From Sediminibacterium sp. (GTDB lineage: Bacteria > Bacteroidota > Bacteroidia > B-17B0 > Aurantibacillaceae), in NCBI GenBank assembly GCA_030054095.1, contig JASGCO010000007.1:1-64000 (forward strand): a stretch of 64,000 bases of DNA, written 5' to 3'. Both the position numbers and the translations under genes were made by a program. This document shows, in pieces, positions 27,411 through 35,253 of this stretch. Numbering within the stretch: the stretch's first letter is position 1; each line of letters opens with the position of its first letter. The notes under the pieces were generated by a model. It made no database searches, had not been told where the DNA came from, and saw only the letters and a list, made by a program, of their open reading frames with translations.

Positions 27411-27881
27411 CTATTTTTTAGAGTGCTTTAGAAAGAAGTAATAAGCTAAAAAACTTAGACCAATACAGAAAGAAATGATGGCCATTGAATGGATATGTAA
27501 GGGCATGGTATGGTATGTAATAGTAAGTCCTAAACCTAATCCTAAAAGTAAAAAGGCCCATTTAATACTGTCATTTTTCTTATCGGTGGCGCTTTTATCC
27601 AGAATGGAAGTTGCTAATTGTTCAGAAATGTTCCTGTCAATTATTTTATTTTTTAATTTATGATCCAGGATATATCTTGTTACCTGAATTACCAGTACAA
27701 TCACCAGTGTTATCGCAAACAGAGGCATTAAGGTATCAACATAGCTAATGTTATTTCCGGGATGATCAATTTCACTCATTAAAGGTGGTGGCGGGGGAGG
27801 TGGAATTTTTGCTATGGAATCCTGCGCAAAAACAGTTGTTGAGGTAGCGAAGCTCATGAGGCTTACAATTATTTTTTTCAT
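27411..27881 (-). CDS. DUF6249-like membrane protein of the sigma/anti-sigma operon
   Basis: The 156-residue protein has a signal-like N-terminus, a short proline run (IPPPPPPPLM), a transmembrane helix (LFAITLVIVLVIQV), a charged cytoplasmic segment with KSATDKKNDSIKWAFLLLGLG, and two further helices. The layout matches DUF6249 proteins, which commonly sit next to ECF sigma/anti-sigma pairs in Bacteroidota. It is the third gene of that operon. Function unknown; a membrane accessory in signal sensing is possible. Confidence 0.7.
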   Translation of the reverse strand: MKKIIVSLMSFATSTTVFAQDSIAKIPPPPPPPLMSEIDHPGNNISYVDTLMPLFAITLVIVLVIQVTRYILDHKLKNKIIDRNISEQLATSILDKSATDKKNDSIKWAFLLLGLGLGLTITYHTMPLHIHSMAIISFCIGLSFLAYYFFLKHSKK

Positions 27882-27940
27882 ATTTAATGTTTTTGAATTA
27901 TACTTTATTAGACAGCTATTATTGATTGTGGTTGCAAAAT

Positions 27941-28387
27941 TTATTTTAAAAGCAATATTTCTTTTTGTTTGTATTGCCGGAATGCGTCATTCAGTAAGAA
28001 AGCAGCTATCCCTAAAGCGGAAACCAGTATAAACGCATTTGTCATTATTGAGGAAGCTTTCAATTGAGAGAAAATTATTTTTATGTATGGATAGAGGAAA
28101 ATCGAAATGATGATTGCAATGATAAACAGACTCGCATACAAAGCAGTATATGTTTTTTTCTCTTTTTGAATTTCCGTTTCTACGATTTTTTCCATCACAA
28201 CAGAGGTAACATCAAAGGAAAATGTTTCTGCTTTAATATTTTGTACACCCTCTATTAAGTAATGGTATTCAGCGAGCCTTTTCTGACACTCAGAACATGC
28301 TGTAAGGTGATTAGCTATAGTGTCGTCTTGAAGTTCTTTTAAAAGAAATGCTTGCAGCGTTTCGTCAGTTAAATGAGTATTTGTCAT
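27941..28387 (-). CDS. Anti-sigma factor with zinc-finger motif
   Basis: The 148-residue protein has an N-terminal anti-sigma domain with H-x3-C-x2-C (HLTACSECQKR) and two transmembrane helices (ALYASLFIIAIIISIFLYPY; AFILVSALGIAAFLLN). The ZAS-type motif binds zinc and holds the sigma factor at the inner membrane. Its start overlaps the stop of the sigma gene by 4 bp (ATGA), so the pair is translationally coupled. Confidence 0.87.
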   Translation of the reverse strand: MTNTHLTDETLQAFLLKELQDDTIANHLTACSECQKRLAEYHYLIEGVQNIKAETFSFDVTSVVMEKIVETEIQKEKKTYTALYASLFIIAIIISIFLYPYIKIIFSQLKASSIMTNAFILVSALGIAAFLLNDAFRQYKQKEILLLK

Positions 28388-28956
28388 GCCTGCTTATTTT
28401 TATAGTGTTGATTGATATTATCTTTAAGAATTTTTCTTGCTCTGTACAGATAACTTTTAATGGTTCCTTCGGGCAAATTGGTAATTTCCGCAATTTCCTT
28501 ATTGGGTAGTTCTTCTAAATGGTACAGTGTAATTAACGTTTTGTATAGAGGTGGCAGCTTATCTATCTCAGAATTAAGAATTTCCATTTTTTCAGTATTG
28601 ATTGCTTCTGATTCAGGATTTACAGTTAACGTGAGCGTTGTTTCATGCCTTGTTTCAAGTTCAATAATTGGGATTTTCTTTTTTTGAAGATAGTTGATGG
28701 TTGTATTGTATGCAATATTAGCAATCCAGGTAGATAGTTTGGATTTGAATTGAAAAGATGACAGGTTTTGATATACTTTTAAGTAAATATCTTGTACAAG
28801 ATCTTTCTGATCATCTTCAATGACCGTCATTTTCCGTATAATTTGTGTGACCAGCTTTTCTGTGTTTTTTACTACAATGGCAAAGTCCTGAATATTCCCA
28901 TTCAGGATATTCGTAACAATAACATTGTCAGAAAGATGATCGCTGGCAAGGCTCAT
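28384..28956 (-). CDS. ECF RNA polymerase sigma factor
   Basis: The 190-residue sigma-70 family protein has region 2 (about residues 22-90: DDQKDLVQDIYLKVYQNLSS, SWIANIAYNTTINYLQKKK) and region 4 (about 130-180: PPLYKTLITLYHLEELPNKE, LPEGTIKSYLYRARKILK). It directs RNA polymerase to an unknown stress or envelope regulon and is held by the anti-sigma factor encoded downstream with a 4-bp overlap. Confidence 0.93.
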   Translation of the reverse strand: MSLASDHLSDNVIVTNILNGNIQDFAIVVKNTEKLVTQIIRKMTVIEDDQKDLVQDIYLKVYQNLSSFQFKSKLSTWIANIAYNTTINYLQKKKIPIIELETRHETTLTLTVNPESEAINTEKMEILNSEIDKLPPLYKTLITLYHLEELPNKEIAEITNLPEGTIKSYLYRARKILKDNINQHYKNKQA

Positions 28957-29058
28957 ATTTCATAATTAGACAAGCTACTAAAAATTCGGTTGCAAATTAT
29001 TTACTTTTTTTAGCACTTATTCATGAGGTGTGTAGATCGGTTTAAAAATGGGGATTAA

Positions 29059-29267
29059 GGTTTAGGGATAATGAATCTGTTAGCGCTAAACAGCCTAAAC
29101 CTGCATGTGTTTTTGAAATTTATAGTGTTTTAATGGGAAAATGCAAAACTACCCTCCATGATTTTTATGGAGGGTAGTTTATTTTCGGAACAAATCAATA
29201 AATTGTATTTGAGCATCTAACCTGATACAGAGGCAACGGTTCATCTGAGTATTGGCCTCTTTTTTGT
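29059..29267 (+). other. Three-hairpin region ending in a terminator; candidate small RNA
   Basis: The 381-bp gene-free stretch 28957-29337 has three stable structures. GGTTTAGG/CCTAAACC (29059-29101) encloses CTGTT-AGCGCT-AAACAG. AAACTACCCTCCAT/ATGGAGGGTAGTTT (29146-29180) has a 14-bp perfect stem. AGAGGC/GCCTCT (29229-29260) is followed by T6. The last has the form of a plus-strand terminator, but no plus-strand gene lies upstream, so a small RNA is one explanation. No promoter is certain. Confidence 0.4.
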
Positions 29268-29337
29268 CAAAAGCCTTTTGGTAAAGGGTGTTTTATTTGT
29301 CTTTACTGTGCCGCCATTAAAGGCATTTTTCAGATTT

Positions 29338-29778
29338 TTATGTTTTTACACGCGGCCATTTCCAGGCGTAACGAATAATCAGAAAAAGTAGCGTCACTTG
29401 TATAACAGCGCCGACCACCATGTGAACCCAGGTCTCACCCGATAAGTTAAACAATATAAGGGGAATATTAATCGCGGCAATAATGATATTAGCGCAGCGG
29501 TTTACTTTAGCCGGCAGGGTAGCAGAAATGGAAATCATCAATGCAGGAGTTGCCACTAAGGCGAGTGCCACCAGAATAAATCCTTGCGAAATATCAAATA
29601 CAAACACTTTCCCTTTCAGAATATCATCTAACTTTCCCGGCATATATAAGTGGAAATAATCAAGATAGATAATCAGGAACATTAAACTAGCCCACAGTGA
29701 TGCAAGTTTCAGTTTAACGCTGACTTTGGTATCTTCCAGTATATTTTGTGGTGATTTATGTGTAGTCATAAATTTCAA
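29338..29778 (-). CDS. DUF6326-like four-helix membrane protein
   Basis: The 146-residue protein has four predicted transmembrane helices (LWASLMFLIIYLDYFHLY; FILVALALVATPALMISI; NIIIAAINIPLILFNL; VVGAVIQVTLLFLIIRYA). It matches in outline the DUF6326 family of small integral membrane proteins. Function unknown. The ATG for MTTHK at 29769 is an alternative start. Confidence 0.7.
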   Translation of the reverse strand: MKFMTTHKSPQNILEDTKVSVKLKLASLWASLMFLIIYLDYFHLYMPGKLDDILKGKVFVFDISQGFILVALALVATPALMISISATLPAKVNRCANIIIAAINIPLILFNLSGETWVHMVVGAVIQVTLLFLIIRYAWKWPRVKT

Positions 29779-29829
29779 TTAAGTAGTAGATTTATAATGG
29801 ATGATAATGTATTGGTAATTTCTTTCATC

Positions 29830-30201
29830 TTACCTTGTAAATTCAACAACCTGAGCACTTACCGTTATCGTTCTTCTGACAAAGAAAGGCGCAAAACCAC
29901 TGAAGTGTTCTTCTGTTATTACATTGATTATGGCTTTGGAACTATTCAGCAGGTTGGCTTTCTTCATCATGCTTGAATAGGCATTTTCATATAATTGTCT
30001 TTTGTTTATACCTCCAATAGCCATTATATAAGAGGCCTCTGAACTTCCGCTTACCTGGTCAACAATTTTAAAATTATTCCCGCTTAAATGTACCTCCGTG
30101 GCGTTTTGATTGTGGTTAGTAACAATGGCTGCGCCGACACCACATGAACTAATTGAAGCTGTGAGCAATAAAAGCCCGGAGTAAATGATAATTTTTTTCA
30201 T
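29830..30201 (-). CDS. Small lipoprotein, DUF6567-like
   Basis: The 123-residue lipoprotein has a lipobox (LLLLTASISSCG, Cys20) and a compact alpha/beta domain: EVHLSGNNFKIVDQVSGSSE, a helix SSMMKKANLLNSSKAIINV and a final strand ITVSAQVVEF. This pattern fits DUF6567, a family of short Bacteroidota lipoproteins without known function. Probably anchored in the inner leaflet of the outer membrane. Confidence 0.7.
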   Translation of the reverse strand: MKKIIIYSGLLLLTASISSCGVGAAIVTNHNQNATEVHLSGNNFKIVDQVSGSSEASYIMAIGGINKRQLYENAYSSMMKKANLLNSSKAIINVITEEHFSGFAPFFVRRTITVSAQVVEFTR

Positions 30202-30231
30202 TGTCTTTAATTATTTATAGTTATACATGTA

Positions 30232-30855
30232 TTAAAAATTATACCCGAAATGAAGCCCTGGTTCAGGTGTCCATTTAGGCCATTTGTCATCTTGTTCTTT
30301 AAAACCATCTGGCATTCGAGTGTAATAAGCGCGGCCCGCGATACCAAGAGAAGGTTCTATAAAAAACCTGTCTTTAAAGAGTTTAACGTGGTAACCAATC
30401 CGGTTAGTATTGAATATAATGAAGCCTTTCCCTACATTATCACCGTTTTCATTCCTGAATATTTGCCACATAGGGGTTGCGTGTACGGCTAAGTAAAGTC
30501 CTTTCCATAAATACCTTTGATAGGCTAAGCCTATTCCATATTCTCTTATGTTACCCGGAAATTTTGTTTCTGGTTTGCCATATTTCTCATTGTAAAAGGG
30601 GTTAATACCAAGAGGCCAGGAATGCTTCCATGTTATCAGCTCAAGTGAAATAACATCTTTTCCTGTAATACGATAGCCTAAATTCAGTTGAGCAAACCCC
30701 GGAGGGTTGACGGGGGAAAAATTCCCGAATAGAAATAACGTACTGCCGACAAAACATTTTTTGTAAGTACTATCCTCTTTGCTATACTGTGCTTTCAACT
30801 GTAAGCCGCTTGCCAGCGCTAAGGCAAGCCCGATCCATAAAATTTTCTTTTGCAT
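30232..30855 (-). CDS. Outer-membrane beta-barrel protein, paralog of the product at 31737-32354
   Basis: The 207-residue product has a signal peptide (ILWIGLALALASGLQLKAQ), amphipathic strands and a terminal strand ending in Phe (LHFGYNF). It is clearly paralogous to the protein at 31737-32354: both share KEDSTYKK-FVGSTL-LFGNF, LGYRITGKDVI, AYQRYLWKGLY, GYHVKLFKDRFFIEPSLG and a DD/NQDDKWPKW...PGLHFGYNF end. Their promoters are also conserved, with the same Crp/Fnr-type palindrome. Function unknown. Confidence 0.8.
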   Translation of the reverse strand: MQKKILWIGLALALASGLQLKAQYSKEDSTYKKCFVGSTLFLFGNFSPVNPPGFAQLNLGYRITGKDVISLELITWKHSWPLGINPFYNEKYGKPETKFPGNIREYGIGLAYQRYLWKGLYLAVHATPMWQIFRNENGDNVGKGFIIFNTNRIGYHVKLFKDRFFIEPSLGIAGRAYYTRMPDGFKEQDDKWPKWTPEPGLHFGYNF

Positions 30856-30884
30856 TTTTTATTTATTTACATTAAATGGTACTG

Positions 30885-30929
30885 CAAAGGTAGATAGGAG
30901 TGTGTCAATGATTCCTACACTTAAGTTAA
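30885..30929 (-). promoter_or_regulatory. Promoter with Crp/Fnr-type palindrome (first copy)
   Basis: On the minus strand a TACCTTTG -7 box lies at 30885-30892. The palindrome TTAACTTAAGTGTA (30916-30929) is centred exactly 34 bp upstream of the -7 centre, near -41. Both elements and the following GCR-rich bases are repeated in the promoter at 32383-32427. Confidence 0.65.
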
Positions 30930-30949
30930 GAAATGCGTGTTAGTTCTTT

Positions 30950-31060
30950 TTTTGATTTTTTTTGAATCATTTGATAAGTTGACTTTTGAGTGACCCGTTA
31001 ACTCCTGTTGTGAATCATGCTCAATAAGATTCAGCTTTATGGGGTACAATTATCATTCGC
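30950..31060 (-). pseudogene. Decayed remnant of a Crp/Fnr regulator gene
   Basis: Read on the minus strand, 31020-30965 translates as LNLIEHDSQQELTGHSKVN, which aligns without gaps to the corresponding stretch of the intact regulator at 32437-33015 (PDLIQRVPQHQLASYLGIK) and lies at the same distance from the same promoter palindrome. Upstream codons corresponding to the conserved PEQRYLNLL segment contain TGA and TAA. The remnant is probably what is left of a duplicated regulator-plus-barrel pair. Confidence 0.6.
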
Positions 31061-31736
31061 TGATTCTTGATACACTATTTCTTATTTTAAGTAGAGTATT
31101 CTTTATTTTAAAAGTGATATTTGTAATTGCTGGTTCAATACCACTTTTTGTTTTTCTCTATGGTAAGCCACAGCAATGTTAGTTTTGTATAAGTTTACTA
31201 TATAATTGGATGCCGTACCTGCAGAATCCGTTGCTCTTCGATAATCAAAATTTTAAAGTCTGGCTTTCGTCTATTTTTTGCTTTATCCAGAAATAAACAG
31301 CTGTTTATCATCAAAATTGTAGTCACCATTTTTTCCAATGTGTTATTACGGTGCATTTCAATTACGTTACTATATTGATTAACCGCAATGTAGTATGGTA
31401 TTAGTACCGAAATTAAACCCTGGCACACCAGACACTTTATTTCCAATTTTAAATTTGTCGGAAATATTGCCTCCGTAAACTCAACTGCTCTCGAAAGAAC
31501 ATTTCCTAAAATGAATGTTCTTTGTTTCGAAATGCTTAAAAACAACCGCTTAACGACCTTCAGAAATCCCTTAACAATAAAACTTCTGACTTTGCATTAG
31601 CGGGGTTAACCATGGTAGCACTATTCTGATAATAATTTGATTGTTTTTGATGAGTGGCCTGAATACTTTCCTGTTTTCAAGGATTCAGGTGGGCTTCAGT
31701 TCTTGCAAGTAACGGCTTTCATCCAAGTAACATAGT
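31061..31736. other. Gene-poor AT-rich region
   Basis: About 680 bp with no supported gene. It may contain further eroded sequence of the duplicated regulator gene, but I cannot align it by eye. A 115-codon minus-strand frame (31198-31545) has no recognisable domain, signal or context and is not accepted as a gene. Confidence 0.4.
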
Positions 31737-32354
31737 TTAAAATTTAAACCCAAAATCAAGGCCAGGTTGAATAAAGTAGTTAGGCCACTTTTTGTCTTGA
31801 TTTTTAAAGGAATCCGGGACACCGGTTCGTATAGGCCAGTAACTTACGCCAATGGCTGGTTCAAAAAAGAAACGATCCTTAAAAAATTTGAAATGGTAGC
31901 CCAAATAGAAGTCTGTATATACGGTGAATCCATTTCCAATCTTCTTTTTATTCTCATCCGTATATTTTTCAAAGGCATTCAAAACATAAACGGAAGTATA
32001 GATTCCTTTCCACCAAAACCGCTGGTATCCAATTTGTGGCGCCAGAATGCGTGCTTTCCCGGGATAGTTTAATCCTGGGGCATCAAAATCCGGACCGAAA
32101 GGGATACCTATTGGCCAGGCATAAACGGATCTTTTAAATCTGATTTGAATAACATCTTTAGGTGTAATCCTATATCCCGCATTTAGTTGTATATACTCCG
32201 GATTATTAGTGTTGTCAAAATTACCTAATAGCAGTAAAGTACTACCAACAAACCATTTTCTATAAGTACTGTCTTTTTGGGGATCTTGCGCATTCGCTTG
32301 TAGACTATTCAACAACACTAAGGCAAGTACAAATTGTAAAATTTTCTTTTTCAT
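31737..32354 (-). CDS. Outer-membrane beta-barrel protein (second paralog)
   Basis: The 205-residue product has a signal peptide (LQFVLALVLLNSLQANAQ) and the same strand pattern as its paralog at 30232-30855 (KDSTYRKWFVGSTLLLLGNF, NAGYRITPKDVI, GYHFKFFKDRFFFEPAIG, PGLDFGFKF). It lies 82 bp downstream of the Crp/Fnr gene on the same strand but has its own promoter with a palindromic site. Substrate or role unknown. Confidence 0.8.
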   Translation of the reverse strand: MKKKILQFVLALVLLNSLQANAQDPQKDSTYRKWFVGSTLLLLGNFDNTNNPEYIQLNAGYRITPKDVIQIRFKRSVYAWPIGIPFGPDFDAPGLNYPGKARILAPQIGYQRFWWKGIYTSVYVLNAFEKYTDENKKKIGNGFTVYTDFYLGYHFKFFKDRFFFEPAIGVSYWPIRTGVPDSFKNQDKKWPNYFIQPGLDFGFKF

Positions 32355-32382
32355 ATCTTTTTATTGATCTTAAGTGATGCTG

Positions 32383-32427
32383 CAAAGGTAGATGGGTAGA
32401 TATGAAAAAGCCCTTCACTTAAGTTAA
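32383..32427 (-). promoter_or_regulatory. Promoter with Crp/Fnr-type palindrome (second copy)
   Basis: TACCTTTG (32383-32390, minus strand) is the -7 box. TTAACTTAAGTGAA (32414-32427) is a near-perfect palindrome of form TTnACttaaGTnAA centred 34 bp upstream of the -7 centre. The half-site TTAAC resembles the PrfA box (TTAACAnnTGTTAA), another Crp/Fnr-family operator. The regulator gene ends 10 bp away, making it the likely ligand. Confidence 0.7.
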
Positions 32428-32436
32428 AAAACGCAT

Positions 32437-33015
32437 TTAGGTCTTTTTTTCAAAAATTCTTGCTCTTAGTCTGCTTAATGATTGTGGTTTGATGCCTAAG
32501 TAACTCGCCAACTGATGTTGTGGCACCCGCTGAATAAGATCGGGTCTTTTTTCCAGTAAGTTCAGGTACCGTTGTTCGGGCGAAGACGTTTTAAACGCGT
32601 CAAAATCTATCCGTTGTTTCGCTAAGAGTTCTTCCGATAATTTCCGGCACATTATTTCAAACTTTGGAAATTTGTTGTTTACTTCCACTTCCATATCCGA
32701 ATTTGAAACCAAAAGAATACAATCTTCTATACAACTTATATAGTATTCGGAAGGTGTTTGATTTATGACACAAGGAGGTGTCAAGGCTTCCATTTCAGTA
32801 TGGAAAGCGGTTGTTTTTTCTTCGCAGTCTAAAATGTAATAGGTGCGGATACAGCCTTTCAGGACAAAGTAACTGTTTTTCGATGTTTGTCCTTCTTTGA
32901 GTAAAATCGTCCCTTTTTTTACTGAGTGAAATAAGTCTAAAGAAAGTATCGCGTTCTTTTCGTCGTCGTTGAGTGAAACGTACTTTGCTATAAAGTCAAA
33001 TAATAAGTTTTGCAT
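32437..33015 (-). CDS. Crp/Fnr family transcriptional regulator
   Basis: The 192-residue regulator has a cNMP-binding beta roll (residues 25-115: SVKKGTILLKEGQTSKNSYF, VLKGCIRTYYI) and a C-terminal HTH (PQHQLASYLGIKPQSLSRLR). The recognition helix has Q-x-x-S-R rather than the E-x-x-S-R of FNR. The paired sites TTnACttaaGTnAA in front of the two barrel genes are its probable targets. There is no FNR-type N-terminal cysteine cluster, so it is not an FNR-like oxygen sensor; the effector is unknown. Confidence 0.9.
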   Translation of the reverse strand: MQNLLFDFIAKYVSLNDDEKNAILSLDLFHSVKKGTILLKEGQTSKNSYFVLKGCIRTYYILDCEEKTTAFHTEMEALTPPCVINQTPSEYYISCIEDCILLVSNSDMEVEVNNKFPKFEIMCRKLSEELLAKQRIDFDAFKTSSPEQRYLNLLEKRPDLIQRVPQHQLASYLGIKPQSLSRLRARIFEKKT

Positions 33016-33279
33016 GTTTTATGTTTTACTATCTTTTGTTGCACTTGCAGTTAACCGTTGGCGAAACAGACTTAGGTCGGCTATCGAAACTTTCTGCGTC
33101 TAACTCTTACAAAAGGGTATATCGAAGATAGCTGTTTTTTGCGCCGGCACCAAAAAATTCTGCGGAGTAACAAATTGCCGCGAGCACGTAGGGTCATTTT
33201 GTTAGTGTGTCGCATTGGGGATGTATTGGCGTCATTCTGATTGCCATACACAGTTTTTATTTAGTTACGTGTTTGGGAA

Positions 33280-33603
33280 TTATTTTACATTTTTTAGAAG
33301 CCATTGAACTGCCTCGTCTTTAATAATACGTCTTAAAAGTAACTTGTGCTTGTTTAAGGCATATATTAACGCGTGAGTTACAGTGTCACCAGATTTAAGA
33401 ATGACTCTTGTCCCCTTTGTCGGGTCTTTATCGATTTGTCGTGCATCAAAGCTTGCAATGCATTTTTCGAAATCTCGTGAGTTTTGACTATTGTTTGATA
33501 CCCAATTCCCGTCTAGATACCACATGTCGGAAATAGTACTTTCAATTCGGCCCACATGACTATCACGCCAGATTATTTCATACGATTCTTTTGCTTGTTG
33601 CAC
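33280..33603 (-). CDS. Small hypothetical protein, possible gene cassette product
   Basis: The 107-residue protein has a YEIIWRDSHVGRIESTISDMWYLDGNW start and a C-terminal helix (DEAVQWLLKNVK). I do not recognise the family; the alpha/beta pattern and length resemble immunity-type or cassette-borne proteins. It is the last member of the co-oriented minus-strand series and lies 28 bp from the attC-like repeat at 33632-33738. No clear repeat follows its own stop codon. Confidence 0.55.
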   Translation of the reverse strand: MQQAKESYEIIWRDSHVGRIESTISDMWYLDGNWVSNNSQNSRDFEKCIASFDARQIDKDPTKGTRVILKSGDTVTHALIYALNKHKLLLRRIIKDEAVQWLLKNVK

Positions 33604-33631
33604 AACTCTGTTTTTTCATTTTTTACTGGTT

Positions 33632-33738
33632 TATACACGGTTTTCATATTTAATCTAGCGAAAACCAATAATGGGTTTTATGTTCAACTTACACAAATAA
33701 ACGTTTGCTAGTTGTTTAACAGCCATCCTTGTTGTATA
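33632..33738 (-). repeat. attC-like inverted repeat B (weak)
   Basis: TATACACGG on the left and CCTTGTTGTATA on the right form the ends of a 107-nt imperfect inverted repeat that starts 5 bp after the stop codon of the gene at 33744. The ends carry the AC/GTT elements expected of attC R boxes, but the match to the other repeats of the array is poor. Confidence 0.35.
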
Positions 33739-33743
33739 CAGTT

Positions 33744-34085
33744 TTATTGCTCTTCAATTATTGATTTCCCTTTTGATTTGTCGCCAGAAGTCCATTCCCA
33801 GCTTTCGTGAAGGCGAATTTTGCCATTTTTAAGTATTTCTGGTTTTGATTTACAAATTCCGGTCATCAGTTCGCCTTTTTCGTTCACCTGATGATACCGC
33901 ATTTCTATATTTCCGTCCTTATCAACTAAACCAATCAAATGACCGTATTTAATTTTTCCTCCTGAATATTCCGATGTCAGAATGTTTTCCTCTTGCCGAT
34001 ACTTAAAAATGGTTTCATTGGATGTTTCGCCATTTTCTGTATTGCTTATTGGTCTGAAAGTTTTGTTGTTGTAGTTAATTATCAT
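33744..34085 (-). CDS. Conserved small protein, often labelled 'n-acetylglutamate synthase' in relatives
   Basis: The 113-residue protein has a beta-sheet rich pattern: INYNNKTFRPISNTENGETS, FKYRQEENILTSEYSGGKI, GHLIGLVDKDGNIEMRYHQV, SWEWTSGDKSKGKSIIEEQ. Near-identical patterns are widespread in Bacteroidota and Firmicutes and carry a misleading 'n-acetylglutamate synthase' name; there is no acetyltransferase fold. The start is 1 bp from the GNAT stop codon, so both are probably carried in one two-gene cassette. Confidence 0.75.
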   Translation of the reverse strand: MIINYNNKTFRPISNTENGETSNETIFKYRQEENILTSEYSGGKIKYGHLIGLVDKDGNIEMRYHQVNEKGELMTGICKSKPEILKNGKIRLHESWEWTSGDKSKGKSIIEEQ

Positions 34086-34086
34086 G

Positions 34087-34518
34087 TCAAATATGTTTCC
34101 AGAAATGAAAACCTAAAATAGAGTATCCTATGTTAAAATAAAATTTATGCGATTTTGAGTTTTGAACATAAGTATTGAGTTCTATCGTTTTATAACCATT
34201 TTCTCTTGCCCATTCTTCAATAAAGTTGAAAAACAGTTTGCCAATACCTTTTGATTGCAGTCTGTTATCAATTATTACATTATCCACTTCCAGTTGTTTT
34301 CCTGAGTAAAGTCTTATTGTTGTCCAGGCACTCGAAATGCCAACAATATGTCCATTAAGTAAAGCCCCGAAACACATATAATTATTAAACTCAAACATTT
34401 GATTCAGGTAAACTTCCGTTTCTTCCAATGTTAATTTTGAGTTGAGTTGTTGTCCAAGAATTGAAATTTCCTCTATTTCATTTCTTGACAGTATTTTAAA
34501 TTCGATTTTATCTGTCAT
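34087..34518 (-). CDS. GNAT family N-acetyltransferase
   Basis: The 143-residue protein has the GNAT fold: N-terminal helices (LTLEETEVYLNQMF), central strands (YMCFGALLNGHIVGISSAW; VDNVIIDNRLQSKGIGKLFF, the acetyl-CoA pyrophosphate loop Q-S-K-G-I-G), and C-terminal ELNTYVQNSKSHKFYFNIGY. It should transfer acetyl from acetyl-CoA to an amine of unknown identity. First gene of a two-gene cassette-like unit. Confidence 0.9.
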   Translation of the reverse strand: MTDKIEFKILSRNEIEEISILGQQLNSKLTLEETEVYLNQMFEFNNYMCFGALLNGHIVGISSAWTTIRLYSGKQLEVDNVIIDNRLQSKGIGKLFFNFIEEWARENGYKTIELNTYVQNSKSHKFYFNIGYSILGFHFWKHI

Positions 34519-34545
34519 ATATTCGATTGCTTTGTTTAAAGTTGC

Positions 34546-34666
34546 ACATCATGGTTTTGGGCTTTGCTTTGGTGGGCTTTTGAAATCAATCCTGATAGCT
34601 ATCGGGAGTCTGCCGGCATCAACGTTTTTAGTTATCGCCACCGATTTTAGCGACCGGCAGTTTTTT
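34546..34666 (-). repeat. attC-like inverted repeat C (degenerate)
   Basis: The left arm CATGGTTTTGGGCTTTGC-TTTGGTGGGCTTTTGAAA matches the left arm of repeat E in its second half (GGTGGGCTTTTGAAA). The right arm CGCCACCGATTTTAGCGACC completes the stem. It lies 26 bp past the DinB stop codon. The middle holds CCTGATAGCTATCGGG, a palindrome. The R boxes are eroded. Confidence 0.5.
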
Positions 34667-34692
34667 GTCAATTGAATTTTTGTCGCATAGCT

Positions 34693-35166
34693 TTAGGTAT
34701 TTTGTTTTATCATCTTTTTTATGAGGGAAATTTGTCCTAAGTGATAATAACTGTGCTCTATCACCCCTTCAATATTCCTTAAAAATGTTCCATACTTTTC
34801 ATCAATAAATGGTTCGTCAAAAATAGAGTCTTCCATTTGTTCAACTTTGTCAGCAAATTTTTCAGAATTCTCTAAAAATTCCTTTACTAATTTATGCCAA
34901 TCTGTTTCGGTAGTGATTGGTGGAAGGTCAAAACTGTATTTATCGCTAATTTCGAGTTTTCCGGTTTCAAATGCTTTTAGTAGCCCTGCCAAATAGTAAT
35001 TTATATGGTAAGTTAGAGATGCGATGGTGTTTAAATTGTCAACCTTTTGCGTTGCCTGTTGCCAATTTATGCTTTGTATTTGTTCTCTGTAATTTGTGTT
35101 AGCTATCCATTGTCCATTTAGTAAAACTTCTCTTAGCCGGCTTGCAATAGTTATATTTCTTGTCAC
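34693..35166 (-). CDS. DinB-like family protein
   Basis: The 157-residue protein has the four-helix DinB/YfiT-like fold: LREVLLNGQWIANTNYREQI, a metal-type His in LTYHINYYLAGLLK, and HSYYHLGQISLIKKM with H-x3-H near the C-terminus. The His triad binds a divalent metal in this superfamily, whose members include thiol-dependent S-transferases. Target unknown. It is followed by a degenerate attC-like repeat, which fits a gene-cassette cargo. Confidence 0.85.
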   Translation of the reverse strand: MTRNITIASRLREVLLNGQWIANTNYREQIQSINWQQATQKVDNLNTIASLTYHINYYLAGLLKAFETGKLEISDKYSFDLPPITTETDWHKLVKEFLENSEKFADKVEQMEDSIFDEPFIDEKYGTFLRNIEGVIEHSYYHLGQISLIKKMIKQNT

Positions 35167-35253
35167 TGTTTTTGTCAGATTAGTTATTCGTACCTAAGTT
35201 AGTCAATTTAGCAGGTCATCCCGTTACCTGGCATGCGTGATTTGTTTGCTTGC

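Noticed and set aside
31198..31545. 115-codon minus-strand frame
   Set aside because: No signal peptide, domain or neighbour supports it, composition is that of AT-rich non-coding sequence, and the area beside it contains a decayed gene.
33016..33279. A further attC-like repeat after the gene at 33280
   Set aside because: GTTAACCG at 33051 and GTTAGTG at 33201 look like box remnants, but the arms between them do not pair convincingly.
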